Shown: piece by piece, positions 16,278 to 24,542 of the stretch
Numbering within the stretch: position 1 is the first letter of the stretch
Layout: the number at the start of each line of letters is the position of its first letter
Assembly (NCBI RefSeq): GCF_030812675.1
Contig: NZ_JAUSTE010000008.1
Coordinates: 143,305-207,304 of the forward strand
Reading direction: 5' to 3'
Length of the DNA: 64,000 nt
Source of the DNA: Sinomonas atrocyanea
GTDB taxonomy: Bacteria > Actinomycetota > Actinomycetes > Actinomycetales > Micrococcaceae
Notes under the pieces: model-generated
Seen by the model: the letters and a program-made list of their open reading frames with translations, nothing else
Told to the model about the DNA's origin: nothing
The model's database searches: none
Program-made: the position numbers and the translations under genes

Positions 16278-16311
16278 TTGGCAATCCGTCTCGAGGAAAG
16301 GTGTCCAGACC

Positions 16312-16860
16312 GTGCGCGCTGATGCCCGCCGCAACCGCGACCGCATCGTGGAGATCGCCCGCGCCCTGTTCAAGGAGAAGGGCTTCGCCGGGGTGTCGAT
16401 GGACGAGGTGGCCAAGGCCGCAGGGGTAGGTGCCGGGACCCTGTATCGCCACTTCCCCACGAAGGAGGCGCTGTACGACGCCGTGCTCGAGGCGTGGACG
16501 GACAAGGTCAAGGCTGCCGTGGACCGGGCCCTCGGGCTCGACGCCTCCGCGAGGGACAAGCTTGTGAGCTGGTTCGGCGACTATGTCGACCTGCTCAACG
16601 GGCACAAGGGCGCTGCCGCGCGCATCACCCTCGCGCTCGGCGACCCGGCCTCGCCCTTTGCCGCCAAGTGCACGCGCTACCTCGGCGCCAACCAGCGGGT
16701 CATCGACGAGCTGGGCCCCGCGCTGCGCCCGGGCGTGGATGCGATGGAGATCTCGCGACTCGTCGGCGCGGTCGCCGCGGTCGCGGACGGGAGCGGGCTC
16801 GGGCCGGACGAGGTCGCCTCGATGCTCGGCGTCGTCGCGGACGGGCTCGTCGCCGCCTGA
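16312..16860 (+). CDS. TetR-family repressor
   Basis: Repressor of 182 residues. The helix-turn-helix is GVSMDEVAKAAGVGAGTLYRHFPTKEALYDAV (residues about 28-59), the textbook TetR N-terminus. The C-terminal ligand domain is helical. The GTG start has GAGGAAAGG upstream. It is divergent from a DHA2 exporter gene and almost certainly controls it and itself. Confidence 0.92.
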   Translation: MRADARRNRDRIVEIARALFKEKGFAGVSMDEVAKAAGVGAGTLYRHFPTKEALYDAVLEAWTDKVKAAVDRALGLDASARDKLVSWFGDYVDLLNGHKGAAARITLALGDPASPFAAKCTRYLGANQRVIDELGPALRPGVDAMEISRLVGAVAAVADGSGLGPDEVASMLGVVADGLVAA

Positions 16861-16940
16861 ACACAGCCCGCGCGGCGCCTCAGGTCCAGTGTCGGCGGTG
16901 CGTACTAAGGTAGTGCGCAGAGGCGACGAGGGGAGGCCGG

Positions 16941-17375
16941 ATGACCCAGGAACCAGGCGCGCTCGGTGATGAGTTCAGCGCTGCTGTCGCCGCCACGGGA
17001 CGGACCGTGGTCCACGAGAATGCTGTGGCCAAGGTCGCCGCGGCGGCCGCGCGGGCAGTCCCGGGCGTCCACTCCCTCGGGTCGGCCCCCTCGCGCGCGC
17101 TCGGGGCGATCCGCGAGGCCGTCGGTCCCGCGCTGAGCGACCATGCGGCGGGCGTCCGCGCAGAGGTCGGCCAGGCCCAGGCGGCCGTCGACGTGACGCT
17201 CGTGGCCGAGTACGGCGTCCCGCTCCAGCAACTCGCCGACCAGATCCGCACGGCCGTGTACCACGCCGTCGAGGGGCTCACGGGGCTGCAGGTCATCGAG
17301 GTCAACGTCGAGATCGCCGACGTCTTCATCGGCGAGCCGCGCCAGGGCGCCAAGCCCGGAATCGAGGTGCAGTGA
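16941..17375 (+). CDS. Asp23/Gls24-family envelope stress protein
   Basis: Protein of 144 residues with the Asp23 core: VVHENAVAKVAAAAARAVPGVHSL, then VDVTLVAEYGVPLQQLADQIRTAVYHAVEGLTGLQVIEVNVEIADV. Asp23 of Staphylococcus forms membrane-associated assemblies and is anchored by AmaP. It is the first of five overlapping genes (16941-19260) that clearly form one operon, which includes an AmaP-like membrane protein. A GGGGAGG ribosome site precedes the ATG. Confidence 0.88.
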   Translation: MTQEPGALGDEFSAAVAATGRTVVHENAVAKVAAAAARAVPGVHSLGSAPSRALGAIREAVGPALSDHAAGVRAEVGQAQAAVDVTLVAEYGVPLQQLADQIRTAVYHAVEGLTGLQVIEVNVEIADVFIGEPRQGAKPGIEVQ

Positions 17376-17563
17376 GTCTGGTCGTCGTGGGCATCGGCGC
17401 AGGAGCATTCCTGGCCTTCATGTCCTTCCAGTTCGGTGTATGGGGCTTCCTCGTCTCCCTCCTCTTCATGGCCATCGGCGCGGTGCTGGGCCGCGCGGCC
17501 GAGGGCCGGCTCGACCTTCGGCGTGTCTGGGAGGCTCTGCTGGGGCGGCGATCCTCCTCGTGA
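17372..17563 (+). CDS. Small two-helix membrane protein (DUF2273-like)
   Basis: Protein of 63 residues with two hydrophobic segments (about 3-18 and 22-42) and a basic C-terminus ending RRSSS. Small membrane proteins of this type (DUF2273) are standard members of Asp23 operons. The GTG start overlaps the previous stop (GTGA). Confidence 0.78.
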   Translation: MSLVVVGIGAGAFLAFMSFQFGVWGFLVSLLFMAIGAVLGRAAEGRLDLRRVWEALLGRRSSS

Positions 17564-17997
17564 GCCAGATGCCCCCGCCCGGCGCGGCGCCGGTGCCAGC
17601 GCCACCCTCGCGGCCTCCCGGCAGCGCCTATGCCGGGCTCAACCGGGTGAGCACCCAGGCCCTCACGAGTCTCGCGCAGGCGGCTGCCGGCGCCGAGCTG
17701 GGCATCCGTCCCGGCGACGTCCGGGCGGACTGGTCGGACGACGCCGGCCTGCTGGCTCTGCGGATCGTCGCGCCGATCGCGATTCCGGACCTCTCTGCAG
17801 CCGGTGCGCCGGTGGACGTCCCGGCCTGGGGCGGGAGCGTGTGGGAGCGCTGCGCGATGGCGAAGGGGCGCATCCTCGAGTCTGTCTCGCGCCTGAGCGG
17901 GGCAACGCTCTCCCGCGTCGACATCCGCGTCTCCGGAATCCGGACGGAACGTCGGCCGGCCGTCCTCGGCCGCCCCGTGGAGGGCCTGCATGGCTGA
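17560..17997 (+). CDS. Asp23-operon protein, possibly a divergent Asp23-like domain
   Basis: Soluble protein of 145 residues with a proline-rich N-terminus, then NRVSTQALTSLAQAAAGAELGIRPGDVRADWSDD and a C-terminal strand-helix region ending LSRVDIRVSGI. The layout (a basic or central helix followed by beta strands) is like a short Asp23 fold, but key family residues are not obvious. The GTG at 17560 overlaps the preceding stop, and the end overlaps the next ATG by 8 bases. Function is inferred only from operon position. Confidence 0.62.
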   Translation: MSQMPPPGAAPVPAPPSRPPGSAYAGLNRVSTQALTSLAQAAAGAELGIRPGDVRADWSDDAGLLALRIVAPIAIPDLSAAGAPVDVPAWGGSVWERCAMAKGRILESVSRLSGATLSRVDIRVSGIRTERRPAVLGRPVEGLHG

Positions 17998-18619
17998 GCG
18001 CCGAGCCACCCGGTCCGAGGACGTCGCGGCGCCGTCGGCAGACGGAGGCCACGGGCTCGACTCGGCGGTCCGTCGTGAGACCAGCTCATCGAGGGCCTAC
18101 GTGGCGGCCCTCGTGGCTCTCGTCGTGGCGGCCGTCTGCGCGTACGGCCTCCTCGAATCGACGCTGCAGGCCGTGGGCCAGCCAGCGTGGCTCATCGACC
18201 CCGAGTCCGCTGCCCGCGCCGTTGCTGGGCTCCCTGCCGGGGTCAACCGTGGGCTCCTCGGGCTCGGCGGCGGGGTCCTCGCGATGGTTGGCCTGGTCCT
18301 GGCTGTCGTCGCCGTGCGCCCAGGGCGCCGGGGGCGCCGGTCGCTGCCCGGCGTCAGGATCGCCGTCGTGGTCGACGACGAGGTGCTCGCCTCCGCGCTC
18401 GCGCGGCGAGCGCGGGCGGCAGCCGTGGTCCGGCCCGAGCAGGTGAACGTGGTCATGACCGAGCGGGAGGCGATCGTCTACGTCCGCCCCACCTCGGGCA
18501 TTCCAGTGCGGGCCGAGGACGTGCTCGCCGCGACCGAGGACGAGCTCGCACGCCTGCGCCCGGAGCCCCACGTCCAGCTGCGGGTCCGGGTCGAGGGGGC
18601 CGGGGTGGTCGGCGCATGA
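17990..18619 (+). CDS. Two-helix membrane protein of the Asp23 operon (DUF6286-like)
   Basis: Protein of 209 residues with a charged N-terminus, transmembrane helices at about 36-54 and 87-108, and a cytosolic C-terminal domain with IAVVVDDEVLASALARRARAA and REAIVYVRPTSG. This resembles the DUF6286 proteins found in actinobacterial Asp23 clusters. It overlaps the genes on both sides. Confidence 0.65.
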   Translation: MAERRATRSEDVAAPSADGGHGLDSAVRRETSSSRAYVAALVALVVAAVCAYGLLESTLQAVGQPAWLIDPESAARAVAGLPAGVNRGLLGLGGGVLAMVGLVLAVVAVRPGRRGRRSLPGVRIAVVVDDEVLASALARRARAAAVVRPEQVNVVMTEREAIVYVRPTSGIPVRAEDVLAATEDELARLRPEPHVQLRVRVEGAGVVGA

Positions 18620-19260
18620 ACGGCACGCCCCGGGCTCTCAACCGGGTCCTCATCTTCCTGTTCGGCCTCGTGATCCTCTCGGTAGGCGTCCTGCTCGTGC
18701 TGCTGGCCGCCGTGCCAGCGGTGGCGTCGTGGTGGCACGGCTGGGCGCCCTCCGCCGCGGAGTCGGCCGGAACCGTCTTCGTCGGATCCCGGGTGCCCGG
18801 GACCACGGTCTCCTGGCTGTGGCTGCTGCTCGCAGCGGCCGCCGTCGTCGTCGTGCTCCTGATGGTGTGGTGGGTCGCCCAGCAGGGGAAGGGGCGCAGC
18901 GACGTGGTTGCCGCGACGGGACCCGAGGGAGGCGCAGGGCCGGACGGAGAGTTCCTGCCCGGCGAGGCGCGGGGCCGGGTGAGCATCGCCGCCGCGGCCG
19001 TGGAGCAGGCGGTGCGGGCAGCCCTCGCCGCCCGCAAGGACGTCCTGGGCAGCAGCGTCGTGGCCGTGGACTTCGAGGGCCGCACCGCCCTGCGGATCCG
19101 ACTCGTCGCGCGCCAGGGTGCGGACCCGGCCGCGATCGCCCAGGACGTCGAGCGGCTCGTGGACCGCCTCAGGCAGGTGGTCGGCGTCTCCGTCCCCGTC
19201 CTCCTGCACATCACCTCGGGTGCCCGCACCCGCTTCAGCCGCGCCGAGCGTGTCCGCTAG
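18616..19260 (+). CDS. AmaP-like membrane anchor protein
   Basis: Protein of 214 residues with two transmembrane helices (about 9-33 and 65-87) separated by a short extracytoplasmic loop. A cytosolic alpha/beta domain (about 115-205: AVEQAVRAALAARKDVLGSS, then LVDRLRQVVGVSVPVLLHIT) follows. This topology matches AmaP, the membrane anchor of Asp23. The start overlaps the previous stop (ATGA), and it is the last gene of the operon. Confidence 0.72.
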   Translation: MNGTPRALNRVLIFLFGLVILSVGVLLVLLAAVPAVASWWHGWAPSAAESAGTVFVGSRVPGTTVSWLWLLLAAAAVVVVLLMVWWVAQQGKGRSDVVAATGPEGGAGPDGEFLPGEARGRVSIAAAAVEQAVRAALAARKDVLGSSVVAVDFEGRTALRIRLVARQGADPAAIAQDVERLVDRLRQVVGVSVPVLLHITSGARTRFSRAERVR

Positions 19261-19286
19261 CACTGCCGCAGGCCCGGGCCGGATCC

Positions 19287-19316
19287 TTGCAGCCCCGCGG
19301 CGCCTCCGCCTACCGT
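19287..19316 (+). promoter_or_regulatory. Promoter of the 11-mer-repeat protein gene
   Basis: TTGCAG (19287-19292), an 18-base spacer and TACCGT (19311-19316) lie in the gap after the Asp23 operon. Confidence 0.45.
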
Positions 19317-19379
19317 GAGCGCGGGGGCGCAACCCTGCCCACCCGGAAGAGGCCACCATGGGCCCGACAGGAGGACCAG

Positions 19380-19652
19380 ATGAGCGGGAACGGAACAGAG
19401 GGAGCGAAGGACGGCCTCGAGGCCGCGGTCGAGAAGGGCAAGGAGTTCGCGGCGGACGCGGCCGAGAACGTGAAGGAGTTCGCGGTGGACGCGACGGAGA
19501 ACGTGAAGGAGTTCGCGGTGGACGCCACCGAGAACGTCAAGGAGTTCTTCTCCGGCGACGTCGGGCAGCACGCCAAGGACCTCGCCGAGGACGTCACCGA
19601 GAACGTCAAGGAGTTCGGCTCGAAGATCGCCGGCATGTTCAAGGGGGACTAG
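19380..19652 (+). CDS. Small LEA-like protein with 11-residue repeats
   Basis: Highly charged protein of 90 residues without signal peptide or membrane segment. Its centre is made of tandem 11-residue units ENVKEFAVDAT, encoded by nearly identical 33-bp DNA repeats, with flanking variants (EKGKEFAADAA, DVTENVKEFGS). The 11-residue period predicts an amphipathic helix as in LEA or apolipoprotein-type proteins, which bind membranes or protect during desiccation. An AGGAGG site precedes the ATG. It sits between the Asp23 operon and a sugar importer and has its own promoter and terminator. No family name can be assigned with certainty. Confidence 0.75.
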   Translation: MSGNGTEGAKDGLEAAVEKGKEFAADAAENVKEFAVDATENVKEFAVDATENVKEFFSGDVGQHAKDLAEDVTENVKEFGSKIAGMFKGD

Positions 19653-19674
19653 GCCCCGTCCTTCTGCTGCCCGC

Positions 19675-19710
19675 CGCGGGCGCCCTCCTCACCGGAGGGC
19701 GCCCCCGCGG
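19675..19710 (+). terminator. Terminator of the 11-mer-repeat gene
   Basis: A perfect 11-bp stem GGGCGCCCTCC/GGAGGGCGCCC (19678-19704) with loop TCACC, extended by CCGC/GCGG. TTGGATTT follows. Confidence 0.8.
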
Positions 19711-19760
19711 TTGGATTTCGGCGCGTCGCAAGAGGCTTAGGTCACGGTGAGAAAACGATC

Positions 19761-19801
19761 TGCGTAAGCGCTTGCACAGATCCTTGCATCGCCCCTAATG
19801 T
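19761..19801 (+). promoter_or_regulatory. LacI-type operator and promoter of the sugar ABC operon
   Basis: TGCGTAAGCGCTTGCACA (19761-19778) is an imperfect palindrome around a central CG with LacI-family character. Its right half contains the -35 TTGCAC (19772-19777). After 18 bases comes the -10 TAATGT (19796-19801). Repressor binding would therefore block RNA polymerase. The likely repressor is the LacI protein encoded at the end of this operon. Confidence 0.65.
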
Positions 19802-19868
19802 GAGGGCCACCACACATCACTGGGGCGGCGGAGCGTGAGCGCTGCCTCGACCGACACAGGAGTCGAGC

Positions 19869-21161
19869 ATGAGAATCCGAACCTTCTCCAGGTATGCCTC
19901 TCCTCTGGCCGCGGCAAGCGTACTGGTGCTGGCCCTCTCGGCCTGCAGCGGAGGATCCAGCGGAGGCGGGGGAAGCACCGGCGGCGGGGATGCGGCCAAC
20001 AACCTCGATGGGCGCGGCCCGATCACGTACGTCCAGGGCAAGGACAATTCGAACGTGGTCCGCCCGCTCATCGACAAGTGGAACGCGGCCCACCCGGACC
20101 AGAAGGTCACGTTCAAGGAGCAGTCGGACCAGGCCGACCAGCAGCACGACGACCTCGTGCAGCACTTCCAGGCCAAGGACCAGAACTACGACGTTGTCGA
20201 CGTCGACGTGGTCTGGACCGCCGAGTTCGCCGCGAAGGGCTGGCTGCAGCCGCTCAAGGACAAGATGGCCATGGACACCACGGGGATGCTCCCCGCGACG
20301 GTGAAGACCGCCACCTACAACGGCACCCTCTACGCGACGCCGCAGTCCTCGGACGGCGGCCTGCTCTACTACCGCAAGGACCTCGTGCCGAACCCGCCGA
20401 AGACGTGGGACGAGATGATGAGCATGTGCTCCATCGCGAAGCAGAACAACATCGGCTGCTACGCAGGGCAGTTCGCCCAGTATGAGGGCCTCACGGTGAA
20501 CACCGCGGAAGCCATCAACTCGTTCGGCGGCAAGATCGTGGACGACTCCGGGAAGGCCGTGGTCAACTCGCCCGAGGCCAAGACCGGGCTCAGCAAGCTC
20601 GTGGACGCCTACAAGAACGGCAACATCCCGCAGGACGCGATCACGTACCAGGAGGAGCAGGGCCGTACGGCGTTCGAGAACGGCAAGCTCCTGTTCCTGC
20701 GCAACTGGCCCTACGTCTACAACCTGGCCAAGACCGACGGCTCCTCGACGGTCAAGGACAAGTTCGGCGTCGCCCCGCTTCCCGGCAAGGACGGCCCGGG
20801 CGCATCCTCGCTGGGCGGCCACAACGCCGCGATCAGCGTCTACTCGCAGCACAAGGCGACCGCGCTGGACTTCCTGAAGTTCATCGCGAGCTCGGACACG
20901 CAGAAGTTCTACGCGACCCAGGGCTCCCTGGCCCCGGTGCTGTCCTCCCTCTACACGGATCCGCAGCTGACGGCGAAGCTGCCGTACCTGCCGACCCTTC
21001 TGACCTCCATCCAGAACGCCGTGCCGCGCCCCGTCACGCCGTACTACCCGGGTGTCACGAAGGCGATCCAGGACAACGCCTATGCAGCGCTCAAGGGGTC
21101 GAAGTCGGTTGACCAGGCCCTGACCGACATGCAGTCCGCCATCACCGCGGCAAGCCAGTAG
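19869..21161 (+). CDS. Sugar ABC transporter substrate-binding lipoprotein
   Basis: Family-1 extracellular solute-binding protein of 430 residues with a lipoprotein signal (lipobox LSAC, Cys26) and a Ser/Gly-rich linker. The mature part begins ITYVQGKDNSNVVRPLIDKWNAAHP and has the trehalose/maltose-binder-like YDVVDVDVVWTAEFAAKGWLQPL. The later EEQGRTAFENGKLLFLRNWPYVYN is the conserved lobe-crossing region. It looks like ThuE/LpqY-type proteins that bind trehalose or other alpha-glucosides, but the ligand is a guess. It is first in an operon with two permeases, a small membrane protein and LacI. No ATPase gene is present, so a shared MsmK/UgpC-type ATPase elsewhere must energise it. Confidence 0.9.
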   Translation: MRIRTFSRYASPLAAASVLVLALSACSGGSSGGGGSTGGGDAANNLDGRGPITYVQGKDNSNVVRPLIDKWNAAHPDQKVTFKEQSDQADQQHDDLVQHFQAKDQNYDVVDVDVVWTAEFAAKGWLQPLKDKMAMDTTGMLPATVKTATYNGTLYATPQSSDGGLLYYRKDLVPNPPKTWDEMMSMCSIAKQNNIGCYAGQFAQYEGLTVNTAEAINSFGGKIVDDSGKAVVNSPEAKTGLSKLVDAYKNGNIPQDAITYQEEQGRTAFENGKLLFLRNWPYVYNLAKTDGSSTVKDKFGVAPLPGKDGPGASSLGGHNAAISVYSQHKATALDFLKFIASSDTQKFYATQGSLAPVLSSLYTDPQLTAKLPYLPTLLTSIQNAVPRPVTPYYPGVTKAIQDNAYAALKGSKSVDQALTDMQSAITAASQ

Positions 21162-21253
21162 CCACTGCGGGGCGGGCGGTCCGGGTGCCTCGCGGCGCCG
21201 GGCCGTCCGCCCCTTCCTAGAGCCGACAAAGTCCTCACAGAGGAGTCACACCC

Positions 21254-22258
21254 ATGTCCACTCAGGTCCCGCCCCGGGCCGCCGCCACGGCGGCAACGCG
21301 CGAGCCGCACCACACCCCGGGCAAGGAGAGCGCCGACCGCAGACAGGTCACCCAGGGACGCACGGCCGCGATCCTGCTCGTGCCGACGATCATCCTTCTC
21401 GCGGTCGTCATCGTCTACCCGGTGGTCAACGCGATCATCATGTCCTTCCAGAAGGACGCCGGGCTCGTCAACGGCTTCTTTGTCCAGGGCGGCGCGGCCG
21501 GGTTCGACAACTACGCCCACTGGCTTGCGCAGCAGTGCAACGGCCAGGCATGCCCCCCGGGCACTCTCGGATCCCAGTTCTGGAACGCGTTCGGGACCAC
21601 CTTCTTCTTCTCCATCGTCACCGTGGCCCTCGAGACGGTCCTCGGGTTCTGGATGGCCATCATCATGGCGCGGACGTTCCGCGGGCGCAGCGCCGTGCGC
21701 GCGGCCGTCCTCGTCCCGTGGGCCATTCCCACCGCCGTGACCGCGAAGCTGTGGTTCTTCATCTTCGCCGTCGACGGCATCGCCAACAGCCTCTTCGGCA
21801 CCCACATCCTCTGGACCGGGTCCGAATGGCCCGCCAAGTGGGCCATCATCATTTCCGACGTCTGGAAGACCACGCCGTTCATGGCACTGCTGATCCTCGC
21901 TGGCCTCCAGCTCATCCCGGACGAGGTCTACGAGGCGGCGAAGGTCGACGGCGCCTCCGCGTGGCAGCGCTTCACCCAGATCACGCTCCCGCTCGTCAGG
22001 CCGGCCCTCATGGTCGCCATCCTCTTCCGCATGCTCGATGCCCTGCGCATGTTCGACCTGCCGTACATCATGACCCAGGGCGGCAACAACACCACGACCC
22101 TCTCGATCCTCGTCGTCGACCAGATCAGACAGGGGTTCAACAGTGCGGCCGCGCTCTCGACCATCACCTTCCTCGTGATCTTCATCGTGGCCTTCATCTT
22201 CGTCCGCTTCCTCGGCGCGAACGCCGTGGGCGCGGCCACCTCTGCGGGAAGGAAGTAA
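21254..22258 (+). CDS. Sugar ABC transporter permease (MalF/ThuF type)
   Basis: Inner-membrane permease of 334 residues with six core helices plus an N-terminal extension. The ATPase-contacting EAA loop is EVYEAAKVDGASAWQRFTQITLPLV. A 40-residue soluble N-terminus precedes helix 1 (ILLVPTIILLAVVIVYPVV). It pairs with the next gene, separated by one base. Confidence 0.92.
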   Translation: MSTQVPPRAAATAATREPHHTPGKESADRRQVTQGRTAAILLVPTIILLAVVIVYPVVNAIIMSFQKDAGLVNGFFVQGGAAGFDNYAHWLAQQCNGQACPPGTLGSQFWNAFGTTFFFSIVTVALETVLGFWMAIIMARTFRGRSAVRAAVLVPWAIPTAVTAKLWFFIFAVDGIANSLFGTHILWTGSEWPAKWAIIISDVWKTTPFMALLILAGLQLIPDEVYEAAKVDGASAWQRFTQITLPLVRPALMVAILFRMLDALRMFDLPYIMTQGGNNTTTLSILVVDQIRQGFNSAAALSTITFLVIFIVAFIFVRFLGANAVGAATSAGRK

Positions 22259-22259
22259 C

Positions 22260-23141
22260 ATGGCCGCCACCGCCACCCTGCCCCGGACCGCCGCCGTCCC
22301 AGCGCGCCGCAAGGGCTTCGACTGGGCCGCACTGCGCACCTACATCTCGGCGGCGATCATCCTCGTCTGGTGCCTCGCCCCCTTCTACTGGATGGTCGTC
22401 ACGGCGTTCCGCGACGTGGGCTACACGTTCGACCCGACGTTCTTCTTCACGCACGTCACCCTCGACAACTTCAAGACCGTCTTCGACACGAGCCTGGGGA
22501 ACCACTTCGCCCAGAACCTGCTCAACAGCTTCATCGTGGCGGGAGTGACGACCGTGGTGGCGCTCGTGGTCGGCGTCTTCGCCGCCTACGCGCTCGCGCG
22601 CCTGAACTTCCGGTTCAAGTTCGCGGTCATGGGGTTCATCCTCGGGGCGTCGATGTTCCCGGGCGTCGCGCTCGTGACGCCGCTGTTCCAGCTGTTCACC
22701 AACATCGGCTGGATGGGCACCTACCAGGCGCTCATCATCCCGGACATCTCCTTCACGCTGCCGCTCACGGTGTACACGCTCACCTCGTTCTTCCGTGAGA
22801 TGCCCTGGGAGCTCGAGGAATCGGCACGCATTGACGGGTGCACGCCGGGCCAGGCCTTCCGGAAGGTCATCCTCCCGCTGGCGGCGCCCGCCACGTTCAC
22901 GACGGCGATCCTCGCCTTCATCGGCGCGTGGAACGAGTTCCTCATCGCGAGCCAGCTGTCCTCCGACGCCACCAAGACGGTGACGGTGGCCATCGCCTCC
23001 TTCGCCGGCTCGCAGCCGCACGTCGAGCCGTACACCGCCGTCATGGCGGCCGGCACGATCGTGACGATCCCGCTCGTGATCCTCGTGCTCGTGTTCCAGC
23101 GCAAGATCGTGGCGGGGCTCACCGCCGGTGCGGTCAAGTGA
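22260..23141 (+). CDS. Sugar ABC transporter permease (MalG/ThuG type)
   Basis: Permease of 293 residues with six helices. The EAA loop is ELEESARIDGCTPGQAFRKVILPL, and the C-terminus ends FQRKIVAGLTAGAVK, as is usual for MalG-type subunits. It starts one base after the MalF-type stop. Confidence 0.92.
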   Translation: MAATATLPRTAAVPARRKGFDWAALRTYISAAIILVWCLAPFYWMVVTAFRDVGYTFDPTFFFTHVTLDNFKTVFDTSLGNHFAQNLLNSFIVAGVTTVVALVVGVFAAYALARLNFRFKFAVMGFILGASMFPGVALVTPLFQLFTNIGWMGTYQALIIPDISFTLPLTVYTLTSFFREMPWELEESARIDGCTPGQAFRKVILPLAAPATFTTAILAFIGAWNEFLIASQLSSDATKTVTVAIASFAGSQPHVEPYTAVMAAGTIVTIPLVILVLVFQRKIVAGLTAGAVK

Positions 23142-23413
23142 TCAACCACCACGATCCGATGTCCGTGGGTGGAGCGGCGTACCGCCGCTCCACCCCGCAC
23201 CGGAAGGCCGTGATCGAGCAATTCGAGATCTTCATGGGCTTCCTGGGCTTCTGGGGCCTCATCCTCCTCGTCGCCACGGTCTGGCTGGAGGTCACGGGAC
23301 AGCCCGCGCTCGGGTGGGCACTCGGCCTGCTCGCCGTCCTGCTCGCGATGGCGGGCCTGTGGAAGCTACGGGGCAGGGTGCTCCGCGGCGAGAAGGACGA
23401 GTTCAAGGGCTGA
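23138..23413 (+). CDS. Small two-helix membrane protein of the sugar operon
   Basis: Protein of 91 residues with two transmembrane helices (about 31-50 and 59-76) and a charged tail ending EKDEFKG. The GTG start overlaps the permease stop (GTGA); an ATG at 23159 is an alternative. Short membrane proteins in this position are common in actinobacterial sugar ABC operons, but their role is unknown. Confidence 0.65.
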   Translation: MINHHDPMSVGGAAYRRSTPHRKAVIEQFEIFMGFLGFWGLILLVATVWLEVTGQPALGWALGLLAVLLAMAGLWKLRGRVLRGEKDEFKG

Positions 23414-23451
23414 ATCACCGGCCGCCGCGGCGGCCCCCCTGGGGAGGGAAC

Positions 23452-24471
23452 ATGGTAGGGATCGACGACGTCGCCGCCGCCGCGGGGGTGTCGACGGCGA
23501 CGGTCTCGCGCGCCATCCGGGGCCTGCCGCGCGTCTCTCCCCAGACCCGCGCCAAGATCCTCGCGACGGCCAAGGAACTGGGCTACGTGCCGTCCTCGGC
23601 CGCCTCCCGGCTGGCGAGCGGGAAGACGCGCACCGTCGGGGTGCTCGCCCCTTACGTCGACCGGTGGTTCTTCGGGAAGGCGATCGCCGGCGTCGACCAG
23701 GAACTGCACGGACACGGGTACAACCTCTCCCTGTTCAATCTCGGGGGGCGCTCCTCGCCGCGCGAGCGGCTCTTCAGCAAGGCCATGGTGCACAAGCAGA
23801 TCGACGCGCTCCTGCTCCTGTGCATGTTCCTGCGCCCCGAGGAGATCGAGGACCTCCACGCGATCGACATGCCGCTTATCGTGGTGGGCGGCCCGGTGCC
23901 GGGCTGCCCCAACGTCGGGATCGACGACTACCTCGCCGCGCGCTCCATCACCGAGCACCTCATCGGCCTCGGCCACCGGCACATCGCTCTCCTGCACGGG
24001 CAGGACGATTCGGACCTGAACTTCTCCGTGCCGCAGATCCGCGTCGAGGGGTTCAACGACGCCGTCCACGCTGCCGGGCTCGAGCTCCATCCCGAGGCGT
24101 CCTTCTTCGGCAACTTCACGGTCGCGAGCGGCGTTGAGGCCCTCCACCGCTTCGTCGCGCTGCCCGAGCCGCGGCCCACGGCGATCGTCTGCGCCTCGGA
24201 CGAGATGGCCCTCGGCGTGCTCTTCGAGGCCCGGCGTCTGGGCCTGCGCGTGCCGGAGGACCTGTCGGTGGTGGGAATCGACGGCCACGAGATGGGAGCC
24301 TCAGCAGGGCTCACCACGGTCTGGCAGGATCCCCGGGCCCAGGCGCGCCGCGGGACCCAGATGCTGCTCGCCGAACTCGGCGGTGAGGCCGGAGCGGTCC
24401 ACAGCGAGGTCGCCGAGCAGCGGCTCATCGTCCGGGAGTCGACCGCCCCGCCGCCCGCCCCTTTCGTGTGA
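23452..24471 (+). CDS. LacI-family repressor of the sugar ABC operon
   Basis: Regulator of 339 residues. The helix-turn-helix is IDDVAAAAGVSTATVSRAIRG at the N-terminus, with hinge RLASGKTRTVGVLAPY. A periplasmic-binding-like sugar domain follows, with VGIDGHEMGASAGLTTVWQDP. The ATG follows GGGGAGGGAA. As the last gene of the operon it probably senses the imported sugar and represses the promoter at 19761-19801. Confidence 0.9.
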   Translation: MVGIDDVAAAAGVSTATVSRAIRGLPRVSPQTRAKILATAKELGYVPSSAASRLASGKTRTVGVLAPYVDRWFFGKAIAGVDQELHGHGYNLSLFNLGGRSSPRERLFSKAMVHKQIDALLLLCMFLRPEEIEDLHAIDMPLIVVGGPVPGCPNVGIDDYLAARSITEHLIGLGHRHIALLHGQDDSDLNFSVPQIRVEGFNDAVHAAGLELHPEASFFGNFTVASGVEALHRFVALPEPRPTAIVCASDEMALGVLFEARRLGLRVPEDLSVVGIDGHEMGASAGLTTVWQDPRAQARRGTQMLLAELGGEAGAVHSEVAEQRLIVRESTAPPPAPFV

Positions 24472-24490
24472 ACTTCGCGCGATCGGGTAT
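24466..24490 (+). promoter_or_regulatory. Possible stress-sigma (SigB/SigF-type) promoter
   Basis: GTGT (24466-24469), 15 bases and GGGTAT (24485-24490) resemble the actinobacterial SigB/SigF pattern GTTT-N15-17-GGGTAT. The region also has direct repeats of GGTAYTCGACC and an inverted repeat TTCGCGCGATCG/CGATCGCGAA. The downstream genes are of a stress/envelope kind, which fits. Confidence 0.35.
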
Positions 24491-24542
24491 TCGACCATGC
24501 GTCAGGTACTCGACCGAGTGACGATCGCGAAAGGAATAGACC

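Noticed and set aside
19737..20852. Minus-strand open frame opposite the sugar-binding protein
   Set aside because: Its composition is Val/Arg/Leu/Glu-rich shadow sequence with no domain, while the plus strand has a clear lipoprotein.
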